Assembly: GCF_013410775.1 (NCBI RefSeq)
Contig: NZ_JACCFH010000001.1
Span: 3,534,001 to 3,598,000, forward strand
DNA from: Sphaerotilus montanus
Lineage (GTDB): Bacteria; Pseudomonadota; Gammaproteobacteria; Burkholderiales; Burkholderiaceae_C
Length of the DNA: 64,000 nt
Direction of reading: 5' to 3'
A model generated the notes under the pieces. That model was not told the DNA's origin and did no database searches. It was given only the letters and a program-made list of their open reading frames with translations. Below, piece after piece: positions 22,704-30,804 of this stretch. Made by a program: the position numbers and the translations under genes. Numbering within the stretch: position 1 is the first letter of the stretch; every line of letters starts with the position of its first letter.

Positions 22704-22732
22704 TGGGTTCCCGCTTTCGCGGGAATGACGGG
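22704..22732. repeat. REP-like palindromic element between hypD and hypE
   Basis: A 7-bp perfect palindrome (TTCCCGC-TTTC-GCGGGAA, 22708-22725) is flanked by TGGG on one side and TGACGGGG on the other. Read on the minus strand it is the common proteobacterial extragenic repeat CCCGTCATTCCCGCG...CCCA. It fills most of the hypD-hypE spacer and could form a hairpin in the hyp transcript. A related copy sits inside hypF. Confidence 0.75.
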
Positions 22733-22760
22733 GAGGGGGCATGACGGGGCGGGGGGAGGC

Positions 22761-23900
22761 TCAGGCGGGGACGATGGCGATGTCTTTCCAGCGGCCGTAG
22801 CTGTAGTGCGCGGCACAGGCGCCTTCACTCGACACCATGCACGAGCCCATCGGGTTTTCCGGCGTGCAGACGGTGGCGAAGAGCTTGCAGTCGGTCGGGC
22901 GCTTCACGCCGCGCAGGATGGCGCCGCAGTCGCACTGCTTGTGGTCCGGCACCGGGCGGTAGGCGAGGTCGAAGCGCTGCTCGGCGTCCCACTGCGCGAA
23001 CGCTGGTCGGATGCGCAGCGCGCTGTGCGCCACTTCGCCCAGGCCGCGCCACTCGAAACTCTCGCGCAGCTCGAACACCTCGGCGACCAGCTTCTGGGCC
23101 GCCAGATTGCCCTCGCGGTTCACGGCGCGGGTGAACTCGTTCTCGACCTCATGGCGGCCCTCGTTGACCTGACGGATCAGCATCAGGATCGCCTGCATCA
23201 CGTCCAGCGGCTCGAAGCCGGCGATCACCACCGGCTGGCGGTAGTCGCGGGCGAAGCCTTCGTAGGGGGCCGAGCCAATCAGGATGCTGACGTGCGCCGG
23301 GCCGACAAAACCGTCCAGCGGCACCGTGCCCCACTGCTTCACCTCGGGCGATTCGAGGATGTGCGTGATCGCGCTCGGCGTCAGCACGTGGCAGCACAGC
23401 ACGCTGAAGTTGGGCAGGTTCTCCTTGGCCGCCTGCCGGATCACCAGCGCGGTCGGCGGCGTCGTCGTCTCGAAGCCGATGGCGAAGAACACCACCTCGC
23501 GGGTCGGGTTGGCGCGGGCGATCTTCAGCGCGTCGGCGGGCGAATAGACCATGCGGATGTCGGCGCCGCGGGCCTTGGCGCGCTGCATCGACAGGCTGCC
23601 CGACGCGGGCACGCGCATGGTGTCGCCGTAGGTGCAAACGATGGCGCCATGGTCAAGCGCCAGCCCGATCGCCTGGTCGATCCGCCCGATCGGCAGCACG
23701 CACACCGGGCAGCCGGGGCCGTGGACCATCTGCACGTTGTCCGGCAGCAGCGCCGGCACGCCGTAACGCGACAGCGCGTGCGTGTGGCCGCCGCAGAACT
23801 CCATGAAGTGGTAGCGGCGATCGGGTTGGGCCTCGGCGCGGATCTTCGTGGCCAGCGCCTTGGCGATCTCGCCGTCGCGGAACTCGTCGATGTACTTCAT
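22761..23900 (-). CDS. hypD: Hydrogenase maturation protein HypD
   Basis: The product is 379 residues, the Fe-S scaffold on which, with HypC, the Fe(CN)2CO unit is built. Diagnostic segments are present: FCGGHTHALSRYG, VHGPGCPVCVLP, the GFETTTPPTA block and the C-terminal Cys cluster (CDCGAILRG and GSCMVSSEGACAA). The ATG overlaps the hypC stop by 4 bases. It is cytoplasmic, acts in a HypCD complex and receives CN from HypE. Confidence 0.97.
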   Translation of the reverse strand: MKYIDEFRDGEIAKALATKIRAEAQPDRRYHFMEFCGGHTHALSRYGVPALLPDNVQMVHGPGCPVCVLPIGRIDQAIGLALDHGAIVCTYGDTMRVPASGSLSMQRAKARGADIRMVYSPADALKIARANPTREVVFFAIGFETTTPPTALVIRQAAKENLPNFSVLCCHVLTPSAITHILESPEVKQWGTVPLDGFVGPAHVSILIGSAPYEGFARDYRQPVVIAGFEPLDVMQAILMLIRQVNEGRHEVENEFTRAVNREGNLAAQKLVAEVFELRESFEWRGLGEVAHSALRIRPAFAQWDAEQRFDLAYRPVPDHKQCDCGAILRGVKRPTDCKLFATVCTPENPMGSCMVSSEGACAAHYSYGRWKDIAIVPA

Positions 23901-24151
23901 GACGCGGCTCCCTGCTGGGTGTCTTGCTCGGCGTCGTGGGCATTCAGCTCGGCGAACAGGGCCAGCGTGCGCTCAGCCTCCTCGGTGTCGAGTAAGCCGA
24001 TGGCGTGGCCGACGTGGACGATGACGTAGTCGCCGACCCGGGCTTCCGGCGTCAGCGCGATCGAGATGTCCTTGCGGACGCCGCCGAGATCGACCGTGGC
24101 CATCTCGTCGGGCAACAGGGCCGCCACACGGGCAGGCAGGGCGAGGCACAT
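23897..24151 (-). CDS. hypC: Hydrogenase maturation chaperone HypC
   Basis: The product is 84 residues. It begins MCLALPARV with the essential Cys2 that binds iron and contacts the large-subunit precursor. It forms a complex with HypD and delivers the Fe(CN)2CO unit. It is translationally coupled to hypD by a 4-base overlap and follows hypF by 3 bases. A second HypC-family protein, HoxL, is encoded further upstream in the cluster for enzyme-specific delivery. Confidence 0.96.
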   Translation of the reverse strand: MCLALPARVAALLPDEMATVDLGGVRKDISIALTPEARVGDYVIVHVGHAIGLLDTEEAERTLALFAELNAHDAEQDTQQGAAS

Positions 24152-24154
24152 GGA

Positions 24155-25369
24155 TCAGGTCTCCGTCATGGTGGTTGTTGTGGATGTCGCGGTGGCGGTG
24201 GCGCCTTGGGTGGCCGCGGGGCGCGTACGGAGCTGCTGCACCGCCACCCAGGCCTGCCCGAGCGCCAGCCCGGCGTCGCCGCAGGACACGCCTTGCGGGC
24301 GATGCACCCGCAAGCCAGCCGCCGTCAGCCGCTCGGTCAGCCGCTGGCTCAGCAGCCGGTTGAAAAAACAGCCGCCCCCGAGGGCGACCGCGTGCAGACC
24401 GTCGCGGGTGGCCGCAGCAATCGTGGCGTCGGCCAGCGCATCGGCCAGCCCGACGTGGAACAGTGCCGCCCCCCGCCCGCGGGCGTCAGCGTCGTGGACA
24501 TCCAGGGCCAGCAGCGCCTCCATCAGCGCCCAGATTCCCATCCCGTCATCCTCGCGAACGCGAGGACCCACCCCCGGAACCACCCCCGGATGCCACTCCA
24601 GCCACGCTGCCGCACACCGCTCCAGCGCGACCGCCGCCTCGGCTTCTTCTCGTTGCCGCACCGACAAGCCGAGCACCCCAGCCGCCGCGTCAAACCAGCG
24701 CCCCGCGCCCGTGCTGACCGGACAGTTCAAGCTACGCACCAGCATCGTTTTCACGCCCTGCGCCGCCGCCGCCCCGACCACCGGCGCCAGCCGTGGCCCG
24801 ATCTCGTCACCGCGCCCCAGCGCATGCAGCACCGCCGCGACCAACCGCCACGGCTCCCGCGCCGCCACATCGCCACCGGGCAGCGCCAGCGGCGGCAGGT
24901 GCGCGAGCCGCTCGAACCCGCCGTCCATGTCCAGCCGCAGCAGCTCGCCGCCCCACGCCGTCCCGTCCGTGCCCAGCCCGACGCCGTCCAGCGCCAGTCC
25001 GAGCAGCGGCCCGTCCAGCCCCTTTTCGGCTTGCACCACCGCGAGGTGCGCGTGGTGGTGCTGCACGCCGATCGCCGGCACGCCGAGCCGATCGGCCCAG
25101 TGCAGCGCCAGCCGCGTGCTGTGGAAGTCCGGGTGCAGGTCGTGCGCGACGGCGTCGATCGGCCCGCGCGCGTCCCGCACCAGCGCCTCGACCGACGCCT
25201 CCAGCGCCGCGCAGGCGTCCGGCGTACCGAGGTCGCCATGCAGCGCCGACGCGGTGTAGCGATCCCCGTCGAGCAGCCCCGCCGTGTTCTTCAGCCACGC
25301 GCCGACAGCCAGCACCCGCCTCGCCGCGGGGCGTGGCAGGTGCAGCGGGGGCGGCGTGATCGCGGTCAT
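24155..25369 (-). CDS. hypF: Short HypF: carbamoyltransferase domain only
   Basis: The product is 404 residues, about half of a classical HypF (about 750). Only the Kae1/TobZ-like carbamoyltransferase domain is present. Metal and nucleotide residues are seen in AHDLHPDFHSTRLA, GVQHHHAHLA, LDGVGLGTDGTAWGGE and STGAGRWFDAAAG. The acylphosphatase, zinc-finger and YrdC domains are absent. Cupriavidus HypF1 is known to be similarly short. Residues about 262-277 (VVPGVGPRVREDDGMG) are encoded by a palindromic repeat inserted in frame. The C-terminus ends in a Thr/Ala-rich low-complexity run. It starts 2 bases after the hypB stop. Full activity may need a separate YrdC/acylphosphatase source. Confidence 0.92.
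   Translation of the reverse strand: MTAITPPPLHLPRPAARRVLAVGAWLKNTAGLLDGDRYTASALHGDLGTPDACAALEASVEALVRDARGPIDAVAHDLHPDFHSTRLALHWADRLGVPAIGVQHHHAHLAVVQAEKGLDGPLLGLALDGVGLGTDGTAWGGELLRLDMDGGFERLAHLPPLALPGGDVAAREPWRLVAAVLHALGRGDEIGPRLAPVVGAAAAQGVKTMLVRSLNCPVSTGAGRWFDAAAGVLGLSVRQREEAEAAVALERCAAAWLEWHPGVVPGVGPRVREDDGMGIWALMEALLALDVHDADARGRGAALFHVGLADALADATIAAATRDGLHAVALGGGCFFNRLLSQRLTERLTAAGLRVHRPQGVSCGDAGLALGQAWVAVQQLRTRPAATQGATATATSTTTTMTET
24543..24570. repeat. REP-like palindrome inserted in frame within hypF
   Basis: CCGTCA-TCCTCGCG-AA-CGCGAGGA-CCCA: the 8-bp palindrome at 24549-24566 has the same flanks (CCCGTCAT and CCCA) as the element between hypD and hypE. It keeps the hypF frame and encodes the stretch GPRVREDDG. 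Two members of one repeat family within 2 kb suggest a mobile extragenic palindrome. Confidence 0.72.
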
Positions 25370-25371
25370 GC

Positions 25372-26262
25372 TCACGCCGCCTGCGCTTCCTGCGCTTCCA
25401 GCAGCCAGTCCAGCCAGGCGTCCATGCCGACTCCGGTGCGCGCCGACAGCAGCAGCACCTCGATGCCCGGGTTCACCCGCTGCGCGTAGGCGATGCACTG
25501 CGCCACATCGAAATCGAGGTAGGGCAGCAGGTCGGTCTTGGTCAGCACCATCAGCCTGGCCGCCGCGAACATGTCCGGGTACTTGATCGGCTTGTCCTCG
25601 CCCTCGGTGACCGAGAGGATGGCGATCTTGGCGCGCTCGCCCAGATCCCACATCGCCGGGCAGACGAGGTTGCCGACGTTCTCGATCATCAGCAGCGAGG
25701 TCGGGGCGTGGTGATGGTGGTGACCGTGGTCATGGTCGTGCGTGTGACCGTGATCGTGTGCAGGGTCGTGGTCATGGTGGCTGTGCAGCGGCAGTCGCGC
25801 GAACGCCTCGGCGATCATCGGCGCGTCAAGGTGGCAGCCCTTGCCGGTGTTGACCTGGATCGCGGGGGCGCCGGTCGCGCGGATGCGGTCGGCGTCGTTC
25901 GAGGTCTGCTGGTCGCCCTCGATGACACCCAGCGGCAGGTCCGGCGCGCGGGCCTTCAGCGCCTCGATCGTCGCGCACAGCAGCGTCGTCTTGCCCGAAC
26001 CGGGGCTGGAGACGAGGTTGTAGGCGACGACGCCGTGGCCGGCGAAGTGGGCGCGGTTGGCGTCGGCGATGCGCTGGTTGGCGCCGAGCACGTCGGCTTC
26101 GAGCTTGATGGCGCGTGCCTGGCTCATGCCGGGCACCGAGACGCGGGCCGGGCCGGCGCCGAAGTGCAGGTCGTTGCCCGTCGTCGCCGTGACCACCGGG
26201 GCGGTCGGGTGTTCATGCACCGCGCCGGGGGTGCCGGTGGAGCAGCCGCAGATGACGCACAT
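25372..26262 (-). CDS. hypB: Hydrogenase nickel incorporation GTPase HypB
   Basis: The product is 296 residues. The N-terminal high-affinity nickel motif [10 protein letters not shown] is present. The G domain has the P-loop [13 protein letters not shown] (about 82-94), DQQTSNDA, the metal-binding [10 protein letters not shown] (about 193-202) and the guanine motif LTKTD. A histidine-rich insert of about 26 residues (160-185, with 15 His and several Asp) lies inside the G domain rather than near the N-terminus, as in most HypB. It may store nickel or zinc. It works with HypA to insert nickel into the large subunit. It is coupled to hypF. Confidence 0.96.
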   Translation of the reverse strand: MCVICGCSTGTPGAVHEHPTAPVVTATTGNDLHFGAGPARVSVPGMSQARAIKLEADVLGANQRIADANRAHFAGHGVVAYNLVSSPGSGKTTLLCATIEALKARAPDLPLGVIEGDQQTSNDADRIRATGAPAIQVNTGKGCHLDAPMIAEAFARLPLHSHHDHDPAHDHGHTHDHDHGHHHHHAPTSLLMIENVGNLVCPAMWDLGERAKIAILSVTEGEDKPIKYPDMFAAARLMVLTKTDLLPYLDFDVAQCIAYAQRVNPGIEVLLLSARTGVGMDAWLDWLLEAQEAQAA

Positions 26263-26282
26263 GGGGAATTCCTTTCGTGGGT

Positions 26283-26630
26283 TCAGTCGTCGTGCACCAG
26301 CAGGTCCACGACACGCAGTTCGGTGCCGCCGGTCGGCTGCAGTTGAAAGCCGCCGCAGCGCGGGCAGGCGTCGGCGCGCGAGGTGATCTCGACCGTCTCG
26401 CAGCAGCGCAGGCACCACGCCGTGCCGGGCGGCTCGTCGATCAGGATCTCGGCGCCTTCCAGGCAGGTGCCCGGGATGCTGGCGTCCAGCGCGAACCGTA
26501 GCGCGCGCACCTCTACGCCGCTGAGCGCGCCCGCCTCCAGCCGCAACTGCGACACGCGGCGAAAGCCTTCGCGCTCGGCCGCGTCCTCGACCAGCCGCAC
26601 GACGCCGCCCGCCAGACTGAGTTCATGCAT
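26283..26630 (-). CDS. hypA: Hydrogenase nickel incorporation protein HypA
   Basis: The product is 115 residues. It starts [11 protein letters not shown], with the nickel-binding His2. It carries a zinc site of two CxxC pairs, [10 protein letters not shown] and ACPRCGG. It delivers nickel to the hydrogenase large subunit with HypB. Its start overlaps the 3' end of hoxV by 8 bases and its stop lies 20 bases before hypB. Confidence 0.97.
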   Translation of the reverse strand: MHELSLAGGVVRLVEDAAEREGFRRVSQLRLEAGALSGVEVRALRFALDASIPGTCLEGAEILIDEPPGTAWCLRCCETVEITSRADACPRCGGFQLQPTGGTELRVVDLLVHDD

Positions 26631-27735
26631 GGCGCACCTCGAATTCGACACAGGGATCAAAGGCGACCGCGAGCAGCCGCGCCGCCGCGTCCCGCTGCGC
26701 CGGGTCGGTGTCCCGCAGCGCCGCGAGCGCGTGCGCCAGTGTGCCTGCGGGGTGGAAGTTCCATTCGGTCGGCGCGAGCACCTGCCAGGCCTGCACGCGC
26801 TGGCCGTCTGCGTCGAGCTGCACGCGGTGGACCAGCAGCCCGCGTGCCGTCTCGCACCAGGCCAGCCCGGCGCCGCGGCCCAGCGCGCAGGCACCGTGGT
26901 CCAGCCGGTCCGCGCCGTCCGGCGCACCCAGCCGCAGCACCTCGACCAGCCGCGCGACCAGCCGCAGCCACACCGTGCCGTCCAGCGGCGGGGTGCTGGC
27001 GTCGACGTCGGCGCGGCGGCTCCACGGTCCGGTGTCGGCGGGCTGGCCATGCCAGTGCGGGCGGGCACAGAAGGCCGGGTCGTCCGCCATCGCCTGTCCG
27101 AGCAGCGCCCAGTCGCTGGCGGCCGGCCGCAGCGACCGGCCCGGTGTGGCCAGCGTGCGCGCGGCCGGGCCGATCTGGTGCAGCAGCCGGACCAGTGCGC
27201 CGGGCGTGCCGAAGCGCACCGTCTGCTCCACCCAGCGCGTGGCCCAGCCGGTCGGATCGGCGTCGTGGCGCTGCAGCCAGTCGGCGGGGGTGTGGCCGAG
27301 CCACTTGTGGGCGAGCCAGACGGGCAGGGCCTCCAGCCGGTCGGCCGGGGGCAGGTCGTCGCGCCACAGCGGGCAGGTGCGCAGCAGCAGCGCGCCTTCG
27401 TCGCTGCGGCCGTCCTGGCGCAGCAGGCGCGGCCAGTCGTGGCCGATGCGCAGGATCTGCTCGCGGGCGGTGGCCAGGCGCAGGGTCTGGGCAGCCGCTG
27501 CCGGGTCGTCGGCCGGCTCGCCCCGGGCGGCGCGGATCGCGGCGATGGCGGTCAGCCGGTGGGCCGCGGCGCACAGCGTGAACACCGCGCCGAGCAGCGC
27601 CGGCATCTCGCCCGCGCGGCGGCCCGGCGCCAGGCGCGGCAGCAGGTCCGGGCGGGTGCTGTGGATCGCCGCCGGCGGGGCCACGCCGGGGCGCAGGTGC
27701 ATGCGACCGGCCAGCGGTTCCGGGGCGAGTGTCAT
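26623..27735 (-). CDS. hoxV: Hydrogenase assembly protein HoxV (HupK family)
   Basis: The product is 370 residues, of the HupK/HoxV family, a distant paralogue of the hydrogenase large subunit that serves as a scaffold for the Fe(CN)2CO unit with HoxL. Family features are the C-terminal [15 protein letters not shown], which resembles the large-subunit DPCxxC end with only one Cys, and the QVLAPTEWNFHPAGTLA block. The start ATG at 27735 overlaps the hoxT stop by 4 bases. Divergence within the family is high, so the call rests also on gene order (hoxT-hoxV-hypA). Confidence 0.88.
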   Translation of the reverse strand: MTLAPEPLAGRMHLRPGVAPPAAIHSTRPDLLPRLAPGRRAGEMPALLGAVFTLCAAAHRLTAIAAIRAARGEPADDPAAAAQTLRLATAREQILRIGHDWPRLLRQDGRSDEGALLLRTCPLWRDDLPPADRLEALPVWLAHKWLGHTPADWLQRHDADPTGWATRWVEQTVRFGTPGALVRLLHQIGPAARTLATPGRSLRPAASDWALLGQAMADDPAFCARPHWHGQPADTGPWSRRADVDASTPPLDGTVWLRLVARLVEVLRLGAPDGADRLDHGACALGRGAGLAWCETARGLLVHRVQLDADGQRVQAWQVLAPTEWNFHPAGTLAHALAALRDTDPAQRDAAARLLAVAFDPCVEFEVRHA

Positions 27736-28193
27736 GCGCAGGCCTCGGCCGTGGTCGGCTGGCGCAGCAGGCGCAGCACCTCGCGCGCCGTGGCCACCGC
27801 GGCGGGCTGGTCGGCGAAGCCGAACATCGGCGAGAACAGCGAGGCCTGCTCGAAGGCCCCGATCGACGGCTCGTGCGCGCCGAGGAAGTCCAGCGGATGT
27901 GCGCCGTAGCGCCGCACGGCGGTGGCGCCGACCGGCAGCAGCCCGGCCGCAGCCGCGTCGGCCACCGGGGTGACAGGCAGGCGCAGCACGTTCATGAACC
28001 ACGGCGTCACCAGCACGCCCATCAGCATGGGCAGCGCCACCGACGCGGACTTCGATCCCACCGCGACCGGTTCCCGCACGAACCCGACCGCCTGCACCGA
28101 CAGCCCCGCGTGCAGCACCGGCACGCCGCGCATCCGCGTCGTGGCGATGCGGCGGAAGGTGGCCTCCAAGACCTCCAGCCGGTCAGCCATCAC
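27732..28193 (-). CDS. hoxT: [NiFe]-hydrogenase assembly chaperone HoxT (HybE/HupJ family)
   Basis: The product is 153 residues, of the HybE-type chaperone family that binds hydrogenase precursors and guards export until maturation is complete. Conserved parts are VGFVREPVAVGSKSA and LPMLMGVLVTPWFMNVLRLP. MMADRLE gives two adjacent possible starts; the first is used here. It overlaps hoxR by 11 bases and hoxV by 4, inside the tightly packed hox operon. No catalytic residues are expected. Confidence 0.92.
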   Translation of the reverse strand: MMADRLEVLEATFRRIATTRMRGVPVLHAGLSVQAVGFVREPVAVGSKSASVALPMLMGVLVTPWFMNVLRLPVTPVADAAAAGLLPVGATAVRRYGAHPLDFLGAHEPSIGAFEQASLFSPMFGFADQPAAVATAREVLRLLRQPTTAEACA

Positions 28194-28428
28194 CGAGCAC
28201 CATGAACTGTTCGGCCTCGCCGTCGCACTGCGGGCAGCGCCAGTGCGCAGGCAGGGCGGTGAAGGCCGTGCCGGGCGCGATCTGCCAGACCTCGTCGCCG
28301 ACTGCCGGGTCGTAGACCCACCAGCAGATCTTGCATTCGAGCCGCGCGTCGGCTGGCAGCCGCGCCGCGTCGCCGAGGTAGCTGCCCTCGAAGCCCTGGA
28401 AGCCCGCGGCGCCGGTCGCCGTGCTCAT
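28183..28428 (-). CDS. hoxR: Rubredoxin-like protein HoxR (HupI family)
   Basis: The product is 81 residues. The iron site is formed by CKICWWVYDP and HWRCPQCDG, two CxxC knuckles. A Trp-Trp pair replaces the Gly-Tyr of housekeeping rubredoxins, as is usual in the hydrogenase-linked HupI branch. It has been linked to protecting or assembling the Fe-S clusters of the small subunit under oxygen. ATG at 28428 overlaps the hoxQ stop by 4 bases. Confidence 0.94.
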   Translation of the reverse strand: MSTATGAAGFQGFEGSYLGDAARLPADARLECKICWWVYDPAVGDEVWQIAPGTAFTALPAHWRCPQCDGEAEQFMVLGDG

Positions 28429-29354
28429 GCCTGCTCCACCCACTGCAGCACCTCGACCAGCCGCTCGGCCGAATCCGCCAGGTCCTCCGGCGCGGCGCAC
28501 GCCACCTCCGGCAGCCCGCAGACCTCGACCGCGTTCAGGATCACCGTGTCCTGCGAGTTGTAGTAGACGACGCGCCAGGTGTGGGCGGCGCAGGCGTTGG
28601 TGATGCGGCAGTTGCCGTAGCCGCGCGAGAGGATGACGATGCGGCCGGTGCCGAGCTGGTGGTCGATCCAGGCGATGTCCTCCAGCGTCACCGGCAGCAG
28701 CGTCAGGTTGACGACCTGCGGCGCATCGCCCGCGCGCCAGTGCTGGCGGTGCGCGGCCAGCTCGACCAGGATCGAGCCGGCGTTGAGCACGTTCGGCGGC
28801 AGCACCGCCGGCTCGGGTGGCACCGGCCGCGTGTCCTCGGCGGCGATGCGGTGCAGCAGCGCCGGGACCGCGCCGACCTCGATGGTGTCGAGCACGCGCC
28901 CGTCGTCGCAGCGCTCGATCACCCGCCAGACCCCGGCGAAGACCGACTCCTGGATCTGCGCCCGCGGCGCGCTGGGTGCGCGGCCCGGCTCGGCCAGCAC
29001 CTGCGCGCTGACCTCGCCCTCGCCGAGCACCTGGTTGATGAGCGCCAGATCGGCCGCTGCCAGCCCGTCCAGCCGCACCGGCGCGACCGCCTCGCCGCGC
29101 AGCACCGCCTGCAGCCGCGCCAGCACCTCGTGCAGCGTGGACACGGCGCCCGCGTGGCCGGCGAGTTCCTCCGGCTCGGGCAGTGGCGGGGCGCGGAAGG
29201 TGCTCATGCCTTGGGGCATGGCGATGTAGTTCAGCGACTCGTCCTCGTCGCCGCTCTGGCTGCCGGGGCCGAGGGCGACGACCGGGATGGGGAAGGGCTT
29301 GATGTCGAAGGGCAGGGCCATGGCGATCGGTTCCGGTTCCAGGTTCAGTGGCAT
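28425..29354 (-). CDS. hoxQ: Hydrogenase maturation protein HoxQ (HupH/HyaF family)
   Basis: The product is 309 residues, of the HupH/HyaF C-terminal family. Typical segments are GSILVELAAHRQHWRAG, DIAWIDHQLGTG, SRGYGNCRITNACAA and WRVVYYNSQDTVILNAVEV. HoxQ with HoxO chaperones the Tat-exported small subunit HoxK before it meets the large subunit. The start at 29354 overlaps hoxO by 10 bases; ATG at residue 12 (MALPFDIKPF) is an alternative. It is cytoplasmic, with no membrane segments. Confidence 0.9.
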   Translation of the reverse strand: MPLNLEPEPIAMALPFDIKPFPIPVVALGPGSQSGDEDESLNYIAMPQGMSTFRAPPLPEPEELAGHAGAVSTLHEVLARLQAVLRGEAVAPVRLDGLAAADLALINQVLGEGEVSAQVLAEPGRAPSAPRAQIQESVFAGVWRVIERCDDGRVLDTIEVGAVPALLHRIAAEDTRPVPPEPAVLPPNVLNAGSILVELAAHRQHWRAGDAPQVVNLTLLPVTLEDIAWIDHQLGTGRIVILSRGYGNCRITNACAAHTWRVVYYNSQDTVILNAVEVCGLPEVACAAPEDLADSAERLVEVLQWVEQA

Positions 29355-29827
29355 GCGCTGGCGCCAGCGGTGGCGCTGACGACGGGAATGCCGACGCCGG
29401 GCACGCGCGACGGCGCCGTCGCCAGGGCGGCCTGCACCTGGGCGACGTAGTCGGTCCAGTCGTGCATGCCGGGCAGGACGCTGACGTAGCGGCCCTCGCG
29501 CAGGAAGACCAGCGCCGGCCAGCGCAGCACGCCGTAGCGGCGGGCCAGCGCGTCCTCGTCCCCGCGGGCCGCGACGGCGATCCGGAAGCGGCCGCCGACG
29601 GCGCGCTGCAGCTCCGGCAGCACGACGGCCACGTCCAGCGCTTCCGGAAACCGCACCGGGTCGCCGCCGAGCAGCAGCACCCGGTCGCCTCCTTCGGCGG
29701 ACCAGGCGTCCACGCTGTCGGGGGTGACGAGTCGGGCGTCGAACGCGCGGACGAGGCGGGCCACCAGCGGGTGCAGGTCGGTGGTGTCCGGGGACAGGGT
29801 GGTGGTGGGCATCGTCGTCATCGTCAT
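29345..29827 (-). CDS. hoxO: Hydrogenase chaperone HoxO (HupG/HyaE, thioredoxin fold)
   Basis: The product is 160 residues with a thioredoxin-like fold but no CxxC redox pair; the VLRWPALVFLREGRYVSVL stretch corresponds to the cis-Pro strand. The family binds the signal-peptide region of the small subunit HoxK to delay export. It overlaps hoxL by 4 bases and hoxQ by 10. The acidic loop HDWTDYVAQVQ is typical of HyaE/HupG. Confidence 0.9.
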   Translation of the reverse strand: MTMTTMPTTTLSPDTTDLHPLVARLVRAFDARLVTPDSVDAWSAEGGDRVLLLGGDPVRFPEALDVAVVLPELQRAVGGRFRIAVAARGDEDALARRYGVLRWPALVFLREGRYVSVLPGMHDWTDYVAQVQAALATAPSRVPGVGIPVVSATAGASACH

Positions 29828-30144
29828 GGGGTCTGTCCGGTCAGCGCGGCCAGCTGGGCCGCATCCATGGCCGACGGCAGCACGAAGGCCGCCGCGGTGT
29901 TCGTCAGTTCATGGCCCTGCATCGCCGCGGCGACCAGGTCCAGCGTGGCGTCGATCTCGGCGGCACGCTCGGGGCTGAGGCGTTCCTGCGCGCTGTCGAG
30001 GAAGACCAGCACCCACTCACCCGGCGCGCAGTCGCCGACCAGCGCGGTGTTGACGAGCCGCGACTCGCCCCGACCGTGCGCCCAGGCATGGCCGGCGGGC
30101 GTGTTGCGGCGCTCGGTGATGCACATCGGCAGTCCCATGCACAT
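29824..30144 (-). CDS. hoxL: HypC-family chaperone HoxL (HupF)
   Basis: The product is 106 residues. It begins MCMGLPMCI, with the essential N-terminal Cys2 of HypC-type proteins. It continues VGDCAPGEWVLVFLDSAQERL and a longer C-terminal tail than HypC (84 residues in this cluster). It is the dedicated carrier that passes the Fe(CN)2CO unit to the membrane-bound hydrogenase large subunit, with HoxV. It lies 2 bases after hoxM. ATG at 30144 is chosen because Cys must follow the initiator Met. Confidence 0.92.
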   Translation of the reverse strand: MCMGLPMCITERRNTPAGHAWAHGRGESRLVNTALVGDCAPGEWVLVFLDSAQERLSPERAAEIDATLDLVAAAMQGHELTNTAAAFVLPSAMDAAQLAALTGQTP

Positions 30145-30146
30145 GC

Positions 30147-30803
30147 TCAGGCACTCCTCGGCATGAAACGTTCGTCGCCGACACGGCAGGCCTGTTCCGC
30201 CGCCGGCCGCCCCGCCTCGTAGGCGCCGAGCGACAGCGTCGGCACCGTCACCGACTCGTCGCCCGCCAGCGGTGCCTCGCGCGGCTGCGGCGCGGCACCC
30301 CATTCACGCAGCCGCTCGACAGCCAGCGCCACGGCGTCGTCCACCGCCAGCCGGATGCGCGGGCGCAGGCTGCCGCCGTAGTCCTCCAGCTCCTCGGGCT
30401 GGCAGCCGATCAGCAGCACCTGGCGCGGGTAGCGCTCGGTGAGCAGCGCCAGCATCAGCACCTCCTGGAAACCGGTCTGGTGCAGGCTCATCTTCTTGGC
30501 GCCCATGAAGCGCGGCACCTCGTCGTCCTCGATCAGCCGCATCGTGCCGGGCTCCAGCCCGTAGTCGATGGCGTCGAAGATCAGCAGCCGCTCGGCGCCC
30601 TGCACATGGTGGATCAGGTACAGGCCCTGCGTGCCGCCGTCGATCAGGTCGACGTGCGGCGCGAAGGACCACTGCTGCTGCAGCGCCTCGACGCAGCGCA
30701 CGCCGAAGCCCTCGTCCGCCCACAGCACGTTGCCAATGCCGAGCACGACGATGGGACCGGCGGTGTCGGTGGTGCTGGTGGTGTCGTTCAGGGAGACGGT
30801 CAT
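30147..30803 (-). CDS. hoxM: Hydrogenase maturation endopeptidase HoxM (HupD family)
   Basis: The product is 218 residues, longer than HybD (about 164) because of a C-terminal extension. It cleaves the C-terminal peptide of HoxG after nickel insertion. Nickel-recognition residues are in GIGNVLWADEGFG (Glu), FDAIDYGLEPG (Asp) and MSLHQTGFQE (His). The matching substrate site is present in HoxG. It lies 1 base after hoxZ and 2 before hoxL. Confidence 0.95.
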   Translation of the reverse strand: MTVSLNDTTSTTDTAGPIVVLGIGNVLWADEGFGVRCVEALQQQWSFAPHVDLIDGGTQGLYLIHHVQGAERLLIFDAIDYGLEPGTMRLIEDDEVPRFMGAKKMSLHQTGFQEVLMLALLTERYPRQVLLIGCQPEELEDYGGSLRPRIRLAVDDAVALAVERLREWGAAPQPREAPLAGDESVTVPTLSLGAYEAGRPAAEQACRVGDERFMPRSA

Positions 30804-30804
30804 G

